Shown: positions 50,662-61,365, counted from the stretch's first letter. The stretch: 64,000 bases of DNA from Saccoglossus kowalevskii (GCF_000003605.2 NW_003134343.1:41024-105023); one strand, 5' to 3'. Made by a program: numbers and translations. Notes: generated by a model from the letters alone, not told the origin.

Positions 50662-53600
50662 GTGAAAAAATTATCTTGCTAAAATGTATTTTGATAAACT
50701 ACAACGTGGCTCTAAATTGTCTATTGTTAAACTAACAGAAAAATGTTAGTGTTGTATCAGAGTTAAGCAACCACAGGTGTTCTCTTAAGTCGCGTTAATA
50801 TTTAAATCCAAGATAATGGAATGCACTCCCGTTAATTGTCGGGCCTGTGTTCTGTTTCTAAGTTTTATTGAACATTATTAGGTTGTTGCCGAAATGCCGA
50901 AATTATTTCATATACTTATAAAATACGTAAAAGCAGTGTTAATAAATTAATAAACGCTGCTCGAACTGATAAATATGATGTATCAGAGGTACATTACTTG
51001 GGGTTTGCAACTCGCATAGTACTGTATGGTGACATCATGTCAAGATCCCATTGAAGTCTCTTCTCGTAGATAGCGAGACTGAGGCTACGACCTTNNNNNN
51101 NNNNNNNNNNNNNNNNNNNNNNNNNNNNNNNNNNNNNNNNNNNNNNNNNNNNNNNNNNNNNNNNNNNNNNNNNNNNNNNNNNNNNNNNNNNNNNNNNNNN
51201 NNNNNNNNNNNNNNNNNNNNNNNNNNNNNNNNNNNNNNNNNNNNNNNNNNNNNNNNNNNNNNNNNNNNNNNNNNNNNNNNNNNNNNNNNNNNNNNNNNNN
51301 NNNNNNNNNNNNNNNNNNNNNNNNNNNNNNNNNNNNNNNNNNNNNNNNNNNNNNNNNNNNNNNNNNNNNNNNNNNNNNNNNNNNNNNNNNNNNNNNNNNN
51401 NNNNNNNNNNNNNNNNNNNNNNNNNNNNNNNNNNNNNNNNNNNNNNNNNNNNNNNNNNNNNNNNNNNNNNNNNNNNTACCTCGGGCATGCGCATTCGCAT
51501 TTTTCTGAGTTGGAACGCTATGCGAGAGCGAGATTGTGATGGGATCTTGGTATCATGTCACCGTTGTTGCAAACCCTAAGTAATGTACCTCTGGATGTAT
51601 ACATGTAGTGGATAATATTTGGTAATCGTAGTCTAAGTAACTACATGTATTAAAATAGCTAGACGTTTCGAGCAATGGCTCTTTATCGATAGTATAGAAG
51701 TAAATGTTTAAACGTATAGGTAGAACATAAGTAAGCAAATAACACCGAATAAACGGCAAGGTAAATACTACGTCAAATTATAGTTAACACGTACTGCTTA
51801 ATAACCGAGCTTATTACGTGCAGAGAACATGAAACCCGTCCACGCGATCCGCGCAACACAGCGTGGCCAGATTGCGGCAAAGGTCTTCAGATTTGGCTGT
51901 ACTAGGATGGTGAAAGTAATGGTACAGCATTATAACAGTGAATAAGTACTTAGAAATAATTTTAAACTTATAGTTGCTGTTGACATAGGAAGTAAAGTAA
52001 GCAAATAACACCGAATAAACGCCAAGGTAAATACTACGTCAAATTATAGTAAACACGTACTGTGTGCGTGACTCGAATCGGCGCTCGTGTACCATTCTCC
52101 TTCCCAGAGTTCCTTGCGGTTAGATCACCGAAAGTATCTCTGCCACCACACACCGCCATTTTGTGGTGAAACACCACAAGACTTTTACTACGCGTGTTAT
52201 TTGCGTATTTTGTTATTAGAGGGATCTAGCGTTGATTTATTCCTACTGGAAAACAAGGTTTAAAATGTTTTATCGATAGCTGATAACGATTTTCCGTAAA
52301 TGCACTGTCAAGGGTGAAATAGTTCTAATTTACAGAAGAAAATAATTTCATGCGGCTGAATAACGGTTGCTAAGGTGTTAATCGGTTCATCAAACTGACC
52401 GTCCTGTCGATTTCCAGACAAAAATATAAAGAAACGATTGCACCGTTTGTGCTACAGAAAGAAAATAAAGCTTCTAACTTTGAAAACGGCCAGTATATAC
52501 AAACAACGCGTACACATTCGACGGATTCGAAAATCGAACACCTGCATGGTAATGTTTTGATGAGCGTTTTTGAAAGTAGTACCACTGCAGGGGCATTGAC
52601 GCTGCAGGTCGGCGTTTTCTACACCGATCTGACGCATATCGCGCTAGGTGTGCCGGGAGTTTGTTCGAAATTTCGAACGTTTCGAAGTCAATCGTCGATT
52701 GCCACATATTTTACGGATATATTAAATCGTTTAAGAGACCTGTTTACTAAATGATGATAAATGAAACTTAGAAAACTTGTAAGAACATACTGGGCCCAAA
52801 TTGCGCAAATTGCAATAAGTTTACGCTGCTAGAGTCTGGTTCGGATAGAGTTCTACGCGTGATTTTATTGCGCTCAAGGACGTTCTATTTTCGAACTAGT
52901 TGAAACCGGAAATAACGCAACTACTTTCGAACTTCAAACACAAATTTGATTATCGTTATTATGTGTTAGTTTCTGTTGTTTCAAAGATTGAATTATGTAT
53001 GGCAATAATATTTCACTCTATAAACAATATTTCACTAAAATATGTGATTCAAAGGCAACCCAAATTGTAAAAAGCAATATCAAGTTCCGCGTATAAACAC
53101 TGTTGTAAAGAGGCGGCGGAGCGGAATTTTAGCCAAAATCGGCTAGTAAGGCGTCATATGACACAGGTTTGTGCTGGGACAGCGCTTCCTGTGACGACAC
53201 AACGACTGCAGGGGGGATTGGCACGAGAGGGCGCCATCTGATCTGAATGGAACGTTTCGACCGTCAGTCGTCCATAGCCCATCGTCAAGCAACAACGTCC
53301 CGTTTACGAACAGATAAAATAATACCACTGTGACGCATCGACCAATCAACGACAAGCATAAGATCGCGTGGTGGCAGAGATATATTCATAATAGAACTCT
53401 GGCTGGGAGATTGCTCGTGTACGGCACCTAATTTCTTAGGTAGAACATAAGAACGCACACAACAACTATAAAATAGAATCACTAAATGATTCCACAATAG
53501 AACATGTTACGTGCATTAGGTAGTAAGTTCAATAATACCTGGTTCACATGGTCTAGAAAAACTAGTAGTTACTTAGGACAACAATTACCAAATATTATCT

Positions 53601-54197
53601 ACTAGTATAATATATCATATTGAATTTAGAGATGATGAATAATGAATGGATGAATGACTTACGACAACTCCGTTACGTGGGGAGCATGTCGGATGATGCC
53701 TTGGGCAGCTTCAACCGATACGCCTTCTATATCGCTGAAATAAAATGATGACAAAATATTAACCATATTTGATTAAGCGACAACAAGAACAACTGATCGT
53801 TTAAAATAAATCGTTATTCACACTATAAACCAAGTATAACCAAACTAAATTCCGGTTTCAGACGATGTTTGATATTTGTAAACAACTTGAAAACTGTTGG
53901 TGACTTCAGTAATTTAGCGGTTAATTTTCAATAAAAAACTTAACAAATTTTCGGGTTTCGAAACGGGTCTTAAAATGAACGTACGAGCTTAGAAACTTAC
54001 AGTTTATAATATTGTTCGGGAATGTCCGTTTCTGTCGTGTAAGGTGCAAAGCATGTAATCTCGTCGGCAGCACACGAACACCCTAGAGGACACTCAGGCT
54101 GATCATGGCGCCAGGCGCCGCCGGAAACATGACAGCACTGTGACGACAACATTGCAATCACCACCAATGCAACCAATCGGAATCTTTCAGAAGTCAT
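46979..54197 (-). CDS. Small secreted leucine-rich-repeat protein
   Basis: Seven coding exons: 54197-54001 (exon from the acceptor at 54202), 53734-53663, 50192-50115, 49832-49752, 49646-49495, 47642-47442 and 47166-46979. All phases agree, giving 322 residues. A signal peptide (residues 1 to about 27, LVALVVIAMLSS) precedes an LRRNT cap with C-x3-C-x-C-x6-C at 36-49. Three one-exon repeats of 72, 78 and 81 nt follow, all phase 2 as in many LRR genes. An LRRCT cap has cysteines at 152, 154, 176 and 193. Directly after it comes RRRR (194-197), a possible furin site, then a hydrophilic C-terminal region of about 125 residues that I do not recognise (one NRT glycosylation site, no membrane span). 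LRR proteins of this shape bind protein or glycan partners outside the cell. An untranslated first exon probably ends at 54529 (CAG|GTAAAC). Intron 2 is packed with transposons. Confidence 0.85.
48460..49090 (-). repeat. Composite repeat in LRR intron 5
   Basis: It starts with CATTGACGCTGCAGGTCGGC, the terminus of the 10-bp-TSD element family, but leaves it after about 30 bases. From 48697 to 49090 it is the inverted counterpart of 55274-55825: GCAAAACATAGTCCGCGATA near 48718, then TTTCACTGAAAGG, AAAGGATTGTACTTTTC and CGAACTGTGCGGAGT. No intact protein is evident. Confidence 0.7.
50594..50656. repeat. TA dinucleotide microsatellite
   Basis: About 31 uninterrupted AT/TA dinucleotides in LRR intron 2. 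Confidence 0.95.
50984..51593. mobile_element. hAT-like DNA transposon containing an assembly gap
   Basis: The left end CAGAGGTACATTACTTGGGG followed by TTTGCAAC and the right end GTTGCAAACC then CTAAGTAATGTACCTCTG are inverted repeats of 28 bp with one mismatch. GATGTAT flanks both sides (50977-50983 and 51594-51600). CAGAG ends and a 7-8 bp target duplication fit the hAT superfamily. The centre (51095-51476) is unsequenced, so a transposase cannot be judged, but the length of about 610 bp suggests a non-autonomous copy. It lies in LRR intron 2. Confidence 0.75.
51095..51476. other. Assembly gap (382 N)
   Basis: Unknown bases inside the hAT-like element. Confidence 0.99.
51729..52060. repeat. 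Spaced direct repeat, 68-bp units 264 bp apart
   Basis: The segment AAGTAAGCAAATAACACCGA through TATAGTNAACACGTACTG occurs at 51729-51796 and, nearly identical, at 51993-52060. The spacing resembles a partial duplication or ends of a deleted element. Confidence 0.8.
52594..53204 (+). mobile_element. 10-bp-TSD transposon, copy 1 (611 bp)
   Basis: It begins CATTGACGCTGCAGG and ends GTGACGACACAACG. The flanks are the perfect 10-bp duplication ACTGCAGGGG (52584-52593 and 53205-53214). It is about 90 percent alike to 54571-55162 along its whole length, with landmarks GGGAGTTTGTTCGAAATTTC, CCACATATTTTACGGATA and AAGAGGCGGCGGAGCGGAAT. There is no long ORF, so it is non-autonomous. The ends share only C(A/G)TTG as inverted repeat. 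A 9-11 bp duplication is typical of Mutator-like elements. It is in LRR intron 2. Confidence 0.85.
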
Positions 54198-54570
54198 GGT
54201 TTCTGAAATCAAAAGGTATTCATTATTTGGGTACTTAAACATTTGGGGTATTTTCCCCTAATTTAGACATAATTAACCTATTTTAACCTATTTAACATTT
54301 TATGTAAGGTAATATACATTTTCAACAACTCACTAGGAATATGCAGAATGATAAATTGTTGGAAGTTGGAACATACGGGCCAATTTGCACCATGTATCTT
54401 TGTAGATCTACTGTACTCTAAAACAGACTCACCTGTTTTTTTAAAAAAGCAACACAGAGCACCAACTGTACTACAAACAAAACTCACAGCTAAAAGAAAT
54501 ACAACGGAATGCTAAATTGACAGTTTACCTGATTCCAAATCGAACCATTCGACGTTTACTGTTCCAGTGT

Positions 54571-55162
54571 CATTGACGCTGCATTTCGGCGTCTTCTACA
54601 CCGATCTGACGCATATCGCGCTAGGTGTGCCGGGAGTTTGTTCGAAATTTCGAACGTTTCGAAGTCAATCGTCGATTGCCACGTATTTTACGGATATATT
54701 AAATCGTTTCAGAGACCTGTTTACTAAATAATGATAAATGAAACTTGTAAGAACACACTGAGCCCAAATTGCGCAAATTGCAATAAGTTTACGCTGGTTC
54801 GGATGGAGTTCTACGCGTGATTTTATTGCGCTTAAGGACGTTCTATTTTCGAACTAGTTAAAACCGGAAATAACGCAACTACTTTCGAACTTCAAACACA
54901 AATTTGATTATCGTTATTATGTGTTAGTTTCTGTTGTTTCAAAGATTGAATTATGCATGACAATAATATTTCACTCTATAAACAATATTTCACTAAAATA
55001 TGTGATTCAAAGGCAACCCAAATTGTAAAAAGCAATATCAAGTTCCGCGTATGAATACTGTTGTAAAGAGGCGGCGGAGCGGAATTTTAGCCAAAATCGG
55101 CTAGTAAGGCGTCATATGGCACAGGTTTGTGCTGGGACAGCGCTTCCGGTGACGACACAACG
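54571..55162 (+). mobile_element. 10-bp-TSD transposon, copy 2 (592 bp)
   Basis: Same termini as 52594-53204 (CATTGACGCTGCA at the start, GACGACACAACG at the end), flanked by a different perfect 10-bp duplication, GTTCCAGTGT (54561-54570 and 55163-55172). It sits about 40 bases upstream of the presumed donor of the LRR gene's untranslated exon, so it may lie in or beside that gene's promoter. Confidence 0.85.
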
Positions 55163-55206
55163 GTTCCAGTGTGCGTCCTTTTGGCATTTTATTCGGAAAT
55201 GCTGAA

Positions 55207-55825
55207 CTCCCTACAGTTCGATACACGCTTCTTATCACATCAGTGCGTTCGCGTCCTGGTGACAGGGGTGCCCGCAAACTCCGCACAGTTCGATACGCGT
55301 TACTTATCATCACTTTGCATATAACTCATTTGCATATTCGAATATGTTCGAACTACAAGACCCTGTCGGTTAACAAAGTTATGCGTAAGTCACTTGGTTA
55401 CTCTAATCACTTTAATAAGACGTTTCACGCCCGATTCCGAATAAAATGTTCAGTTAATTAAATTAAAATATACATGACTTGCGTTAGAAAAGTACAATCC
55501 TTTCCTACATGCCAAAACATTAGTTTCTACTATAAATGACTAACTTTATAAACTTACTAGAACCTGTGTGTTCTATGGCTGTTAGACGCGCAAAATTGAA
55601 CCCGTTCAAGCCAGAAATATTATTGAAATATTCACCAGAATACAAGATAAACGGAAATGTTAGGAAACTCCTTTCAGTGAAATTAGTCATTAATGTTTCT
55701 TTCCCAACTATATACGTTAACAGAACGTTTTTTTCTTCCCAGTTTTAGTGTATCTCGTTCGCCATTTCACTACACTAACATTACCTTGCAAAACATAGTC
55801 CGCGATAAAATGGTTCGTTTCCTAA
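55207..55825 (+). repeat. Composite repeat, counterpart of 48697-49090
   Basis: It contains two diverged short units (CTACAGTTCGATACACGC and GCACAGTTCGATACGCG), then the block GAAAAGTACAATCCTTTCC through CAAAACATAGTCCGCGAT. That block is found inverted at 48697-49041 and in part at 59940-60030. The open frame at 55536-55748 is shared by both copies but is short and has no recognisable domain. Confidence 0.7.
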
Positions 55826-55927
55826 GCTCCATAAAGTATGGCACCAATTATTCAGGTGCAAGTCCTGGCAATGCAACTGGCATTGACCCACATATGACTC
55901 ACAAACAGGAGGCAAATGTCAACGTTT

Positions 55928-56500
55928 AATGGCATCCTCAATCCATGCTCAACTGCATGTGTATGTCTAAAGACTGGGAGAAATACATAACGCCCGTTAG
56001 ACTCTCTGCATTCCCCCATATTGCGAGAGCGATCCCTAATTCTGAAATATATGATATGATCATTGACCTACACAATCGATTCGATGACACCTGCAAGCTT
56101 TTGAAATGTAAATGGCAAGAACCCTACTATGTTACGGAATGATTCAAGCGATATGACTATGATATAGAAAAAGATGGCCCAGATAAGCTGTACCACACCA
56201 ATATGTACGAGTAAAGTACGATGACAATGTAAACATACATACTAACACTTCTATGCCGCTGAGCACACCTATATGTATGTTGCTTGATTGAAATTCCGCC
56301 TACTGACTATAGATTGTCTAGAACACCTGAATCTTGCATTCAGGATGCTCTGAACTTAACAAAGTCTCTTATCGAAGAAGTGCAGCATGAATTAAGAGGG
56401 TATACTGCCACACTTACAGACACACCAGGCAAGTCAAATATACGTTGCCATGGCATGCATCTGACTCCCCGTTCATTCTATACCATTTTAAACACGTAAT
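55928..56500 (+). pseudogene. Eroded unknown coding sequence
   Basis: Two adjacent frames have protein-like composition. One (about 55945-56142) includes DWEKYITPVRLSAFPHIARA and continues past a TGA as RYDYDIEKDGPDKLYHTN. The other (56284-56499) includes SCIQDALNLTKSLIEEVQHE and LTPRSFYTILNT. The family is not recognised. Its position between interspersed repeats suggests the body of an old element or captured host sequence. Confidence 0.3.
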
Positions 56501-56545
56501 GTGATAAAGTCAGTATAATGATATATGGTGAAACTGGGGATCATT

Positions 56546-56920
56546 GGAAATCATCACCTCACCTCACCCCACCTCGCCTCACACATTGTATTTATTAAGA
56601 CGCTTGGTGGAAGTCTTTGATTTTGAACTGATCCCATGTCTATATCACGGGGAAATTCTTTTCTCTGGTGTTCTTCACACTTGTCAGCGGGGAATCTCGT
56701 CTCGTCTCTCTATCGCGTCCCCTGGAGGTACGGGATCGGGAAAGTCACTTAAGCTTTACAGTCAAATAAGACACACAACGAAATACGTTTCAGCTCTCGT
56801 CTTAGTCGATCAGTCGAGCACTCTATAAGACACAGCGCCCTGGAGAAAGTCCCCAAGACTATCACAAGGCTGCCCCAAGACTGTGTCAAGACTCGCCCCA
56901 AGACTCTCCAGGACTGCGTC
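56546..56920. repeat. Low-complexity CACCT and CCCCAAGACT repeats
   Basis: CCTCACCTCACCCCACCTCGC lies near 56558. CCAAGACT recurs at about 56852, 56874, 56899 and, as TCAAGACTC, near 56886. Confidence 0.6.
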
Positions 56921-58164
56921 TGTCCTGGTGTACTCGCCAAGACCAACTAAAACAACTTTATTCACTTTCAAAACAATACTTACAAAGCAGTATAAAGACT
57001 CTAAGGCGTGGCCTTCACACATACAGCCAATCACACTAAGTACTGAACATGTCATATTTTTTGATTAATCGTTCACTACATTAATAACTGCGAATACTAA
57101 CTGTCAGAAATAGTAGTCCAAATAGCGACGGTTATCTCGTAATTAGTTCCAAATCACTGAGTCGAGTTCCGTCCAGAACCTCAAATGGGCCAAAACGATG
57201 ACAGACATAACACAGCCATTCGCTAGTAATCGGCTAATTAAGTCAGTCAACAGATACGCAAAAACAATTTCATCATATCTAACCCAAAGGCAAAATAGGC
57301 TGATTGTAATTACTCGACCAAACTATATACAAAAAAATCATCATGCACTGCAGAATGCTTCGTGAAATTCACAAATTGTCTCAAATTTCGCCGCCATTGC
57401 TGCGCCTCTGCATGAATCATGTACAAAGAAAGATACAGATTCGAAAGTCAATTGGGAGTTTTGAACAACTAATAAACATATCTCATTTAATGACTAGACA
57501 AATTATTTGTGCGAAAACTTTTTGAAATATAATCAATCTAAATGTTCCCGCTATATACCAATAGTTTTATGCATTCACCAACATTAGTTTGCTTTGATTT
57601 TGCTGTTTCTAATTCTCGCAGCAGTCGCAACGCAGACGGTCAAATTCCTCAACTAAACTACACTACTGCTTGCTAATTTACTTTTAGGATGCGTGCAATA
57701 TCATACAAATAATTTATAACGTTATAACATTTAATACCGTATTGTTATATAGCATATATGCATCTTCCCTATGTACGTCATAGTGACGTTAGCTAAAAAC
57801 GCTTGAATTGTAGTTTCAAATGTCACAACTTTAGTGGAGTTATCAAAAACTTTGTCTATTAAATGGAATTGGTTCCGTGTGTCAATCTAAAATACTATTC
57901 TCTTGCCAAATAGAAATTAGACTGGCTCAGTCGTAGCGATTTTATTATCTTTATAATTTTATTTTACTCATTAGCATATTTACCACTACAAAAACGTGGT
58001 GACAACTATAGAGGGCGCAGTAGAATATACCAGTCGTGGTAATTTCGTCGTCATGTTGTTTCTACGGACGTAGACACGAATTCCCCGAAACACCCACCCT
58101 CTCTGTTCATGCCACTGTGCGTCCACGCGAACTTTTGTTCAGAATTCAGATAATAAATAATGTT
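56921..58164. other. Gene-poor stretch
   Basis: No supported gene. A fused pair of repeat ends (see 35590-35836) lies at 58002-58048. Confidence 0.35.
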
Positions 58165-58840
58165 TTGTTGTTGTTTTTTATTTATTTATTTATTCAGGAA
58201 TCTTCCTTTTTATAATACAATACAACACAACGTTCTTACATTGACTAGAGAAAAGAAAACGCATACAGACTTTAAAACATTACAATCTTTCCACTTATTT
58301 TGTTATTTTAGTGTTATATTTCTTTGACATAACATATTCCAATTGTTTTATTATTGTAATGCTATTACGTACTACTAGTATATTGATAGACGGTAAGCTA
58401 CCTTTCAGCCTGCACTCTTAAATAGTTTTCTTCGCAATAATTACTAGTCACGCGATTCTTTGAGTGACTAAAATCTCGCAGTAAAATTTGCTTTTATGTC
58501 AATTGATCTTGGTCAAATAATTGTGTAATTTGGCTTTTTTTAGCATTACGTCGCTCAAGACCAAGTAAATATTTTGTATTATTTTCACCCATCTCATACC
58601 ATGCTATCCGTGTAGGAATAATAGAGCCTTCCGTGACGTAATGTCACGTAATTTGCTGTTTAATAATTTCAGTGGGATTGTTAGCTAAATTAATGTTTTG
58701 TTTGTATAATTTTTCCAAACATTTTATATTATCTTTCCCTTGACAGGTCTTCTTTTTATTGTAGACATTTGTATTAATTTTTATTTTATATTTGATGAAT
58801 TTCCAAATAAGACGGTCGGCATTTCAATCGCATTATTCAT
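58165..58840 (-). mobile_element. LINE (non-LTR retrotransposon) remnant
   Basis: On the minus strand, between about 58640 and the stop at 58494, the frame reads GSIIPTRIAWYEMGENNTKY followed by LERRNAKKSQITQL. That is the conserved WYE-GE-NTKYF-LE-RN segment between endonuclease and reverse transcriptase in L1/Tx1- and CR1-type ORF2 proteins. The upstream frame carries stops. Further along (58174-58195) is a simple AATAAATAAATAAA tail such as ends many LINEs. Most of the reverse transcriptase is missing or unrecognisable. Confidence 0.65.
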
Positions 58841-59925
58841 CAACGCAGGTTTGTATAATTCTCACCTAACAATAAGCTGTTGTTTAATTTCACACCAAGC
58901 TTATGCCTAATATCGCCAATTGTAAGTGTGATGGTGGGATGGTCAGTTTGAATACTCTTGGAGAAAAGTAATAATAGAAGTTAACCAATTGAAAACACCG
59001 ACTCTTTTTTTATAACTCTGCATCTCTTTCACGTTCAACGAGATAACTTTAAAACACGCTGCCATGATTACATATTATATTTATCAGCATAACAACGGGT
59101 GGGACAGATTCTCAGTAGCTCTATTACAGCGCTTCTGTTCGATTCGGCACTAACCACGTGATTTTCAAACTTCCGGGGTCGACACGTTTTGTGCTCTGCA
59201 GTACAAACCACGCCTAGTGAACAATGTTTTGAGCTAAATGGCAATATAAAATGCAATGAACCGTCATATCAGCCATTATAGAAGTACGTGTGTTGTGTAT
59301 TTTCATCTAATAAAATAAAATAATAGAAATGCAGTATTCAACGTTTTTTTGACGTTAAATTTGTCATATGTATTCAAACTAATGTTTACACGTCACCGGA
59401 ACACATCAACTCATCAAAATGTATGAAATACTGGTTGGCCAATATATTAAACCTCAAAACATATCAGTAATGATAGAATTACACATCTTACTACCCTCGT
59501 TCGGCCGAGAATCAATAATAGGAACTATTTGCTATTTTTCCGGGAACATATATGTTTTTTTATTCAGCATTTTATTTTCCCTGTGTTGGTTCAGTTATGG
59601 GACCAAGTTAAAATCATGTCCATTTATTTTTCTGTTCACTTAAAATGCGTTAACTTAATATGCGACTTTTATTAAGCCTTAATACTACGGTAAGATTATT
59701 TTTATTTCACATTTTATTCTGCGACTAAACTGAGTGGAACTCTATCTAAGTTATAATAAGACTGACACTTGAACTTTATTTTGGACAACCTCAACACTCG
59801 GAAGAAGGTAGATCAGTTCTTCTCTTGAGTTATGCAAAATGTCTATCTTTTCCCGTGATGTAATGCGCGAAACACAGAGAAAATGTGGCTTGACGACTGA
59901 GTGTGTTTTATCAGGAGTCCACCGA
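58841..59925. other. Gene-poor stretch
   Basis: No supported gene. The 74-codon frame at 59419-59643 is hydrophobic but lacks any family signature. Confidence 0.35.
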
Positions 59926-59929
59926 GCAG

Positions 59930-60850
59930 GTTCAATTTTTTTTCCTGGTTTTAGTGTATCACGTGCGCCATTTCACTACAATAACATTACCTTGCAAAAC
60001 ATAGTTCGCGATAAATTGGTTCGTATTTACGTTTGTACTGAAGTCTAACATTAATAGTTCGGTTTCAAATAAAACAACCGCAGAAAAATGGCCGTGCGTA
60101 GTGAGGAGATTGACCACAAAATTGAAGGCTGCCCGTGGCAGAGGCACTATTGCGTAAAGCGCAAAGAGGAGATTGGTGGCAGAGATACTTTCGCATTCTC
60201 CGTCGTCGAGACTATGAGTCTTTTATCACTAAGCTAGGTAGTCGTCAGGGAACGTCCCACTAGTTGTTACATCTGAAAACGTACTACAAAAAGTGGAAAT
60301 AATATATATCCGTAAAATACGTGGCAATCGACGATTAACTTCGAAACGTTCGAAATTTCGAACAAACTCCCGGTACACCTGCAGCGTCAATGGATGAATC
60401 AATCTCCTTCCCAGAGTTCCTTGCGGTTAGTTCACCAACCATTTTGGTGTAAAATGTCGCCTGTGGCAGAGTCTAGTTGTGGCTCTATGTGGCTCTCTAT
60501 GGCTCCCTGGGCCAAGAAGACTGCAAAGGAGAGTGATACTTTCGGTGATTGCCACGTATTTTACGGATATATTAAATCGTTTCATGGACCTGTTTACTAA
60601 ATAATGATAAATGAAACTTAGAAAACGTGTAAGAACAAACTGGGCCCAAATTGCGAAAATTTGCAAAGTTTACGCTGCTAGTGTCTGGTTCGGAAGGAGT
60701 TCTATGCGTGATTTTATCGCGTTAAAGGATGTTATATTTTCGAACTTCAAACACAAATTTGATTATCGTTATCGTGTGTTTTTCTGTTGTTAATATTTCA
60801 CTCACTAAACAATATTTCACTAAAATACGCGATTAAAACGCAACTTAAAT
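59930..60850. repeat. Rearranged mosaic of the two composite repeat families
   Basis: 59940-60030 matches 55735-55825. 60070-60200 matches 48500-48590 inverted (ATGGCCGTGCGTAGTGAGG). 60302-60391 is the inverted start of the 10-bp-TSD element, ending in CAGCGTCAATG. 60546-60850 is its interior in direct orientation, so 60302-60330 and 60546-60570 form an inverted pair. No intact boundaries or target duplications remain. Confidence 0.65.
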
Positions 60851-60877
60851 TGGAAAAAAAACATTATCAAGTTCCGT

Positions 60878-60995
60878 CAGAGGTACATTACTTGGGGTTT
60901 GCAACTACGGTGACATGATACCAAGATCCCGTTTCAATCTCGCTCTCGCATAAGCGTTCCAACTCAGAAAAATTCGAATGCGCATGCCCGAGGTA
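60878..60995 (-). mobile_element. hAT-like element end fragment
   Basis: It begins CAGAGGTACATTACTTGGGG and follows the reverse complement of the right half of the element at 50984-51593 through GCGTTCCAACTCAGAAAAAT and GCATGCCCGAGGTA. It starts abruptly inside a 10-bp-TSD family sequence (after AAGTTCCG), so it inserted into or recombined with that element later. Confidence 0.7.
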
Positions 60996-61365
60996 ACTAG
61001 AATACTGGGATGTCCAGTTGGATCAAAATAGCTGCTCACGATATGACGGATTACGATAACTATATTTTCTGTACATTTTTTATGTATTACATTTTTTCAC
61101 TATGAATGTGGTAATACATGTTGTTTTATTTTATTACAAACCGCCTTTGTCAGGTCAGAAGGTCGTAGCATCAGTCTCGCTATCCCTATCACAAACGACC
61201 CGTGTTCATCATCACCAAAGATTTCATCTGAGATTTCACATAGAGACAGCTGCATCAGTCTGCTTGCACAAATCACATAATACAGAGATATAGAATAAAA
61301 TATTACACTACTTCATTATATATCAATCATTATGCATATATTCAAGTTATTTTATTTCCCTATTC
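60996..61365. other. Unannotated spacer
   Basis: No gene recognised. Confidence 0.3.

Noticed and set aside
51051-51539. Two ORFs of 160 or more codons around 51.1-51.5 kb
   Set aside because: They consist almost entirely of unknown bases from the assembly gap.
56725-56760. Walker A-like GGTGSGKS
   Set aside because: Only the P-loop octapeptide is present. Neighbouring residues show no ATPase fold, no Walker B follows, and the frame is short and repetitive.
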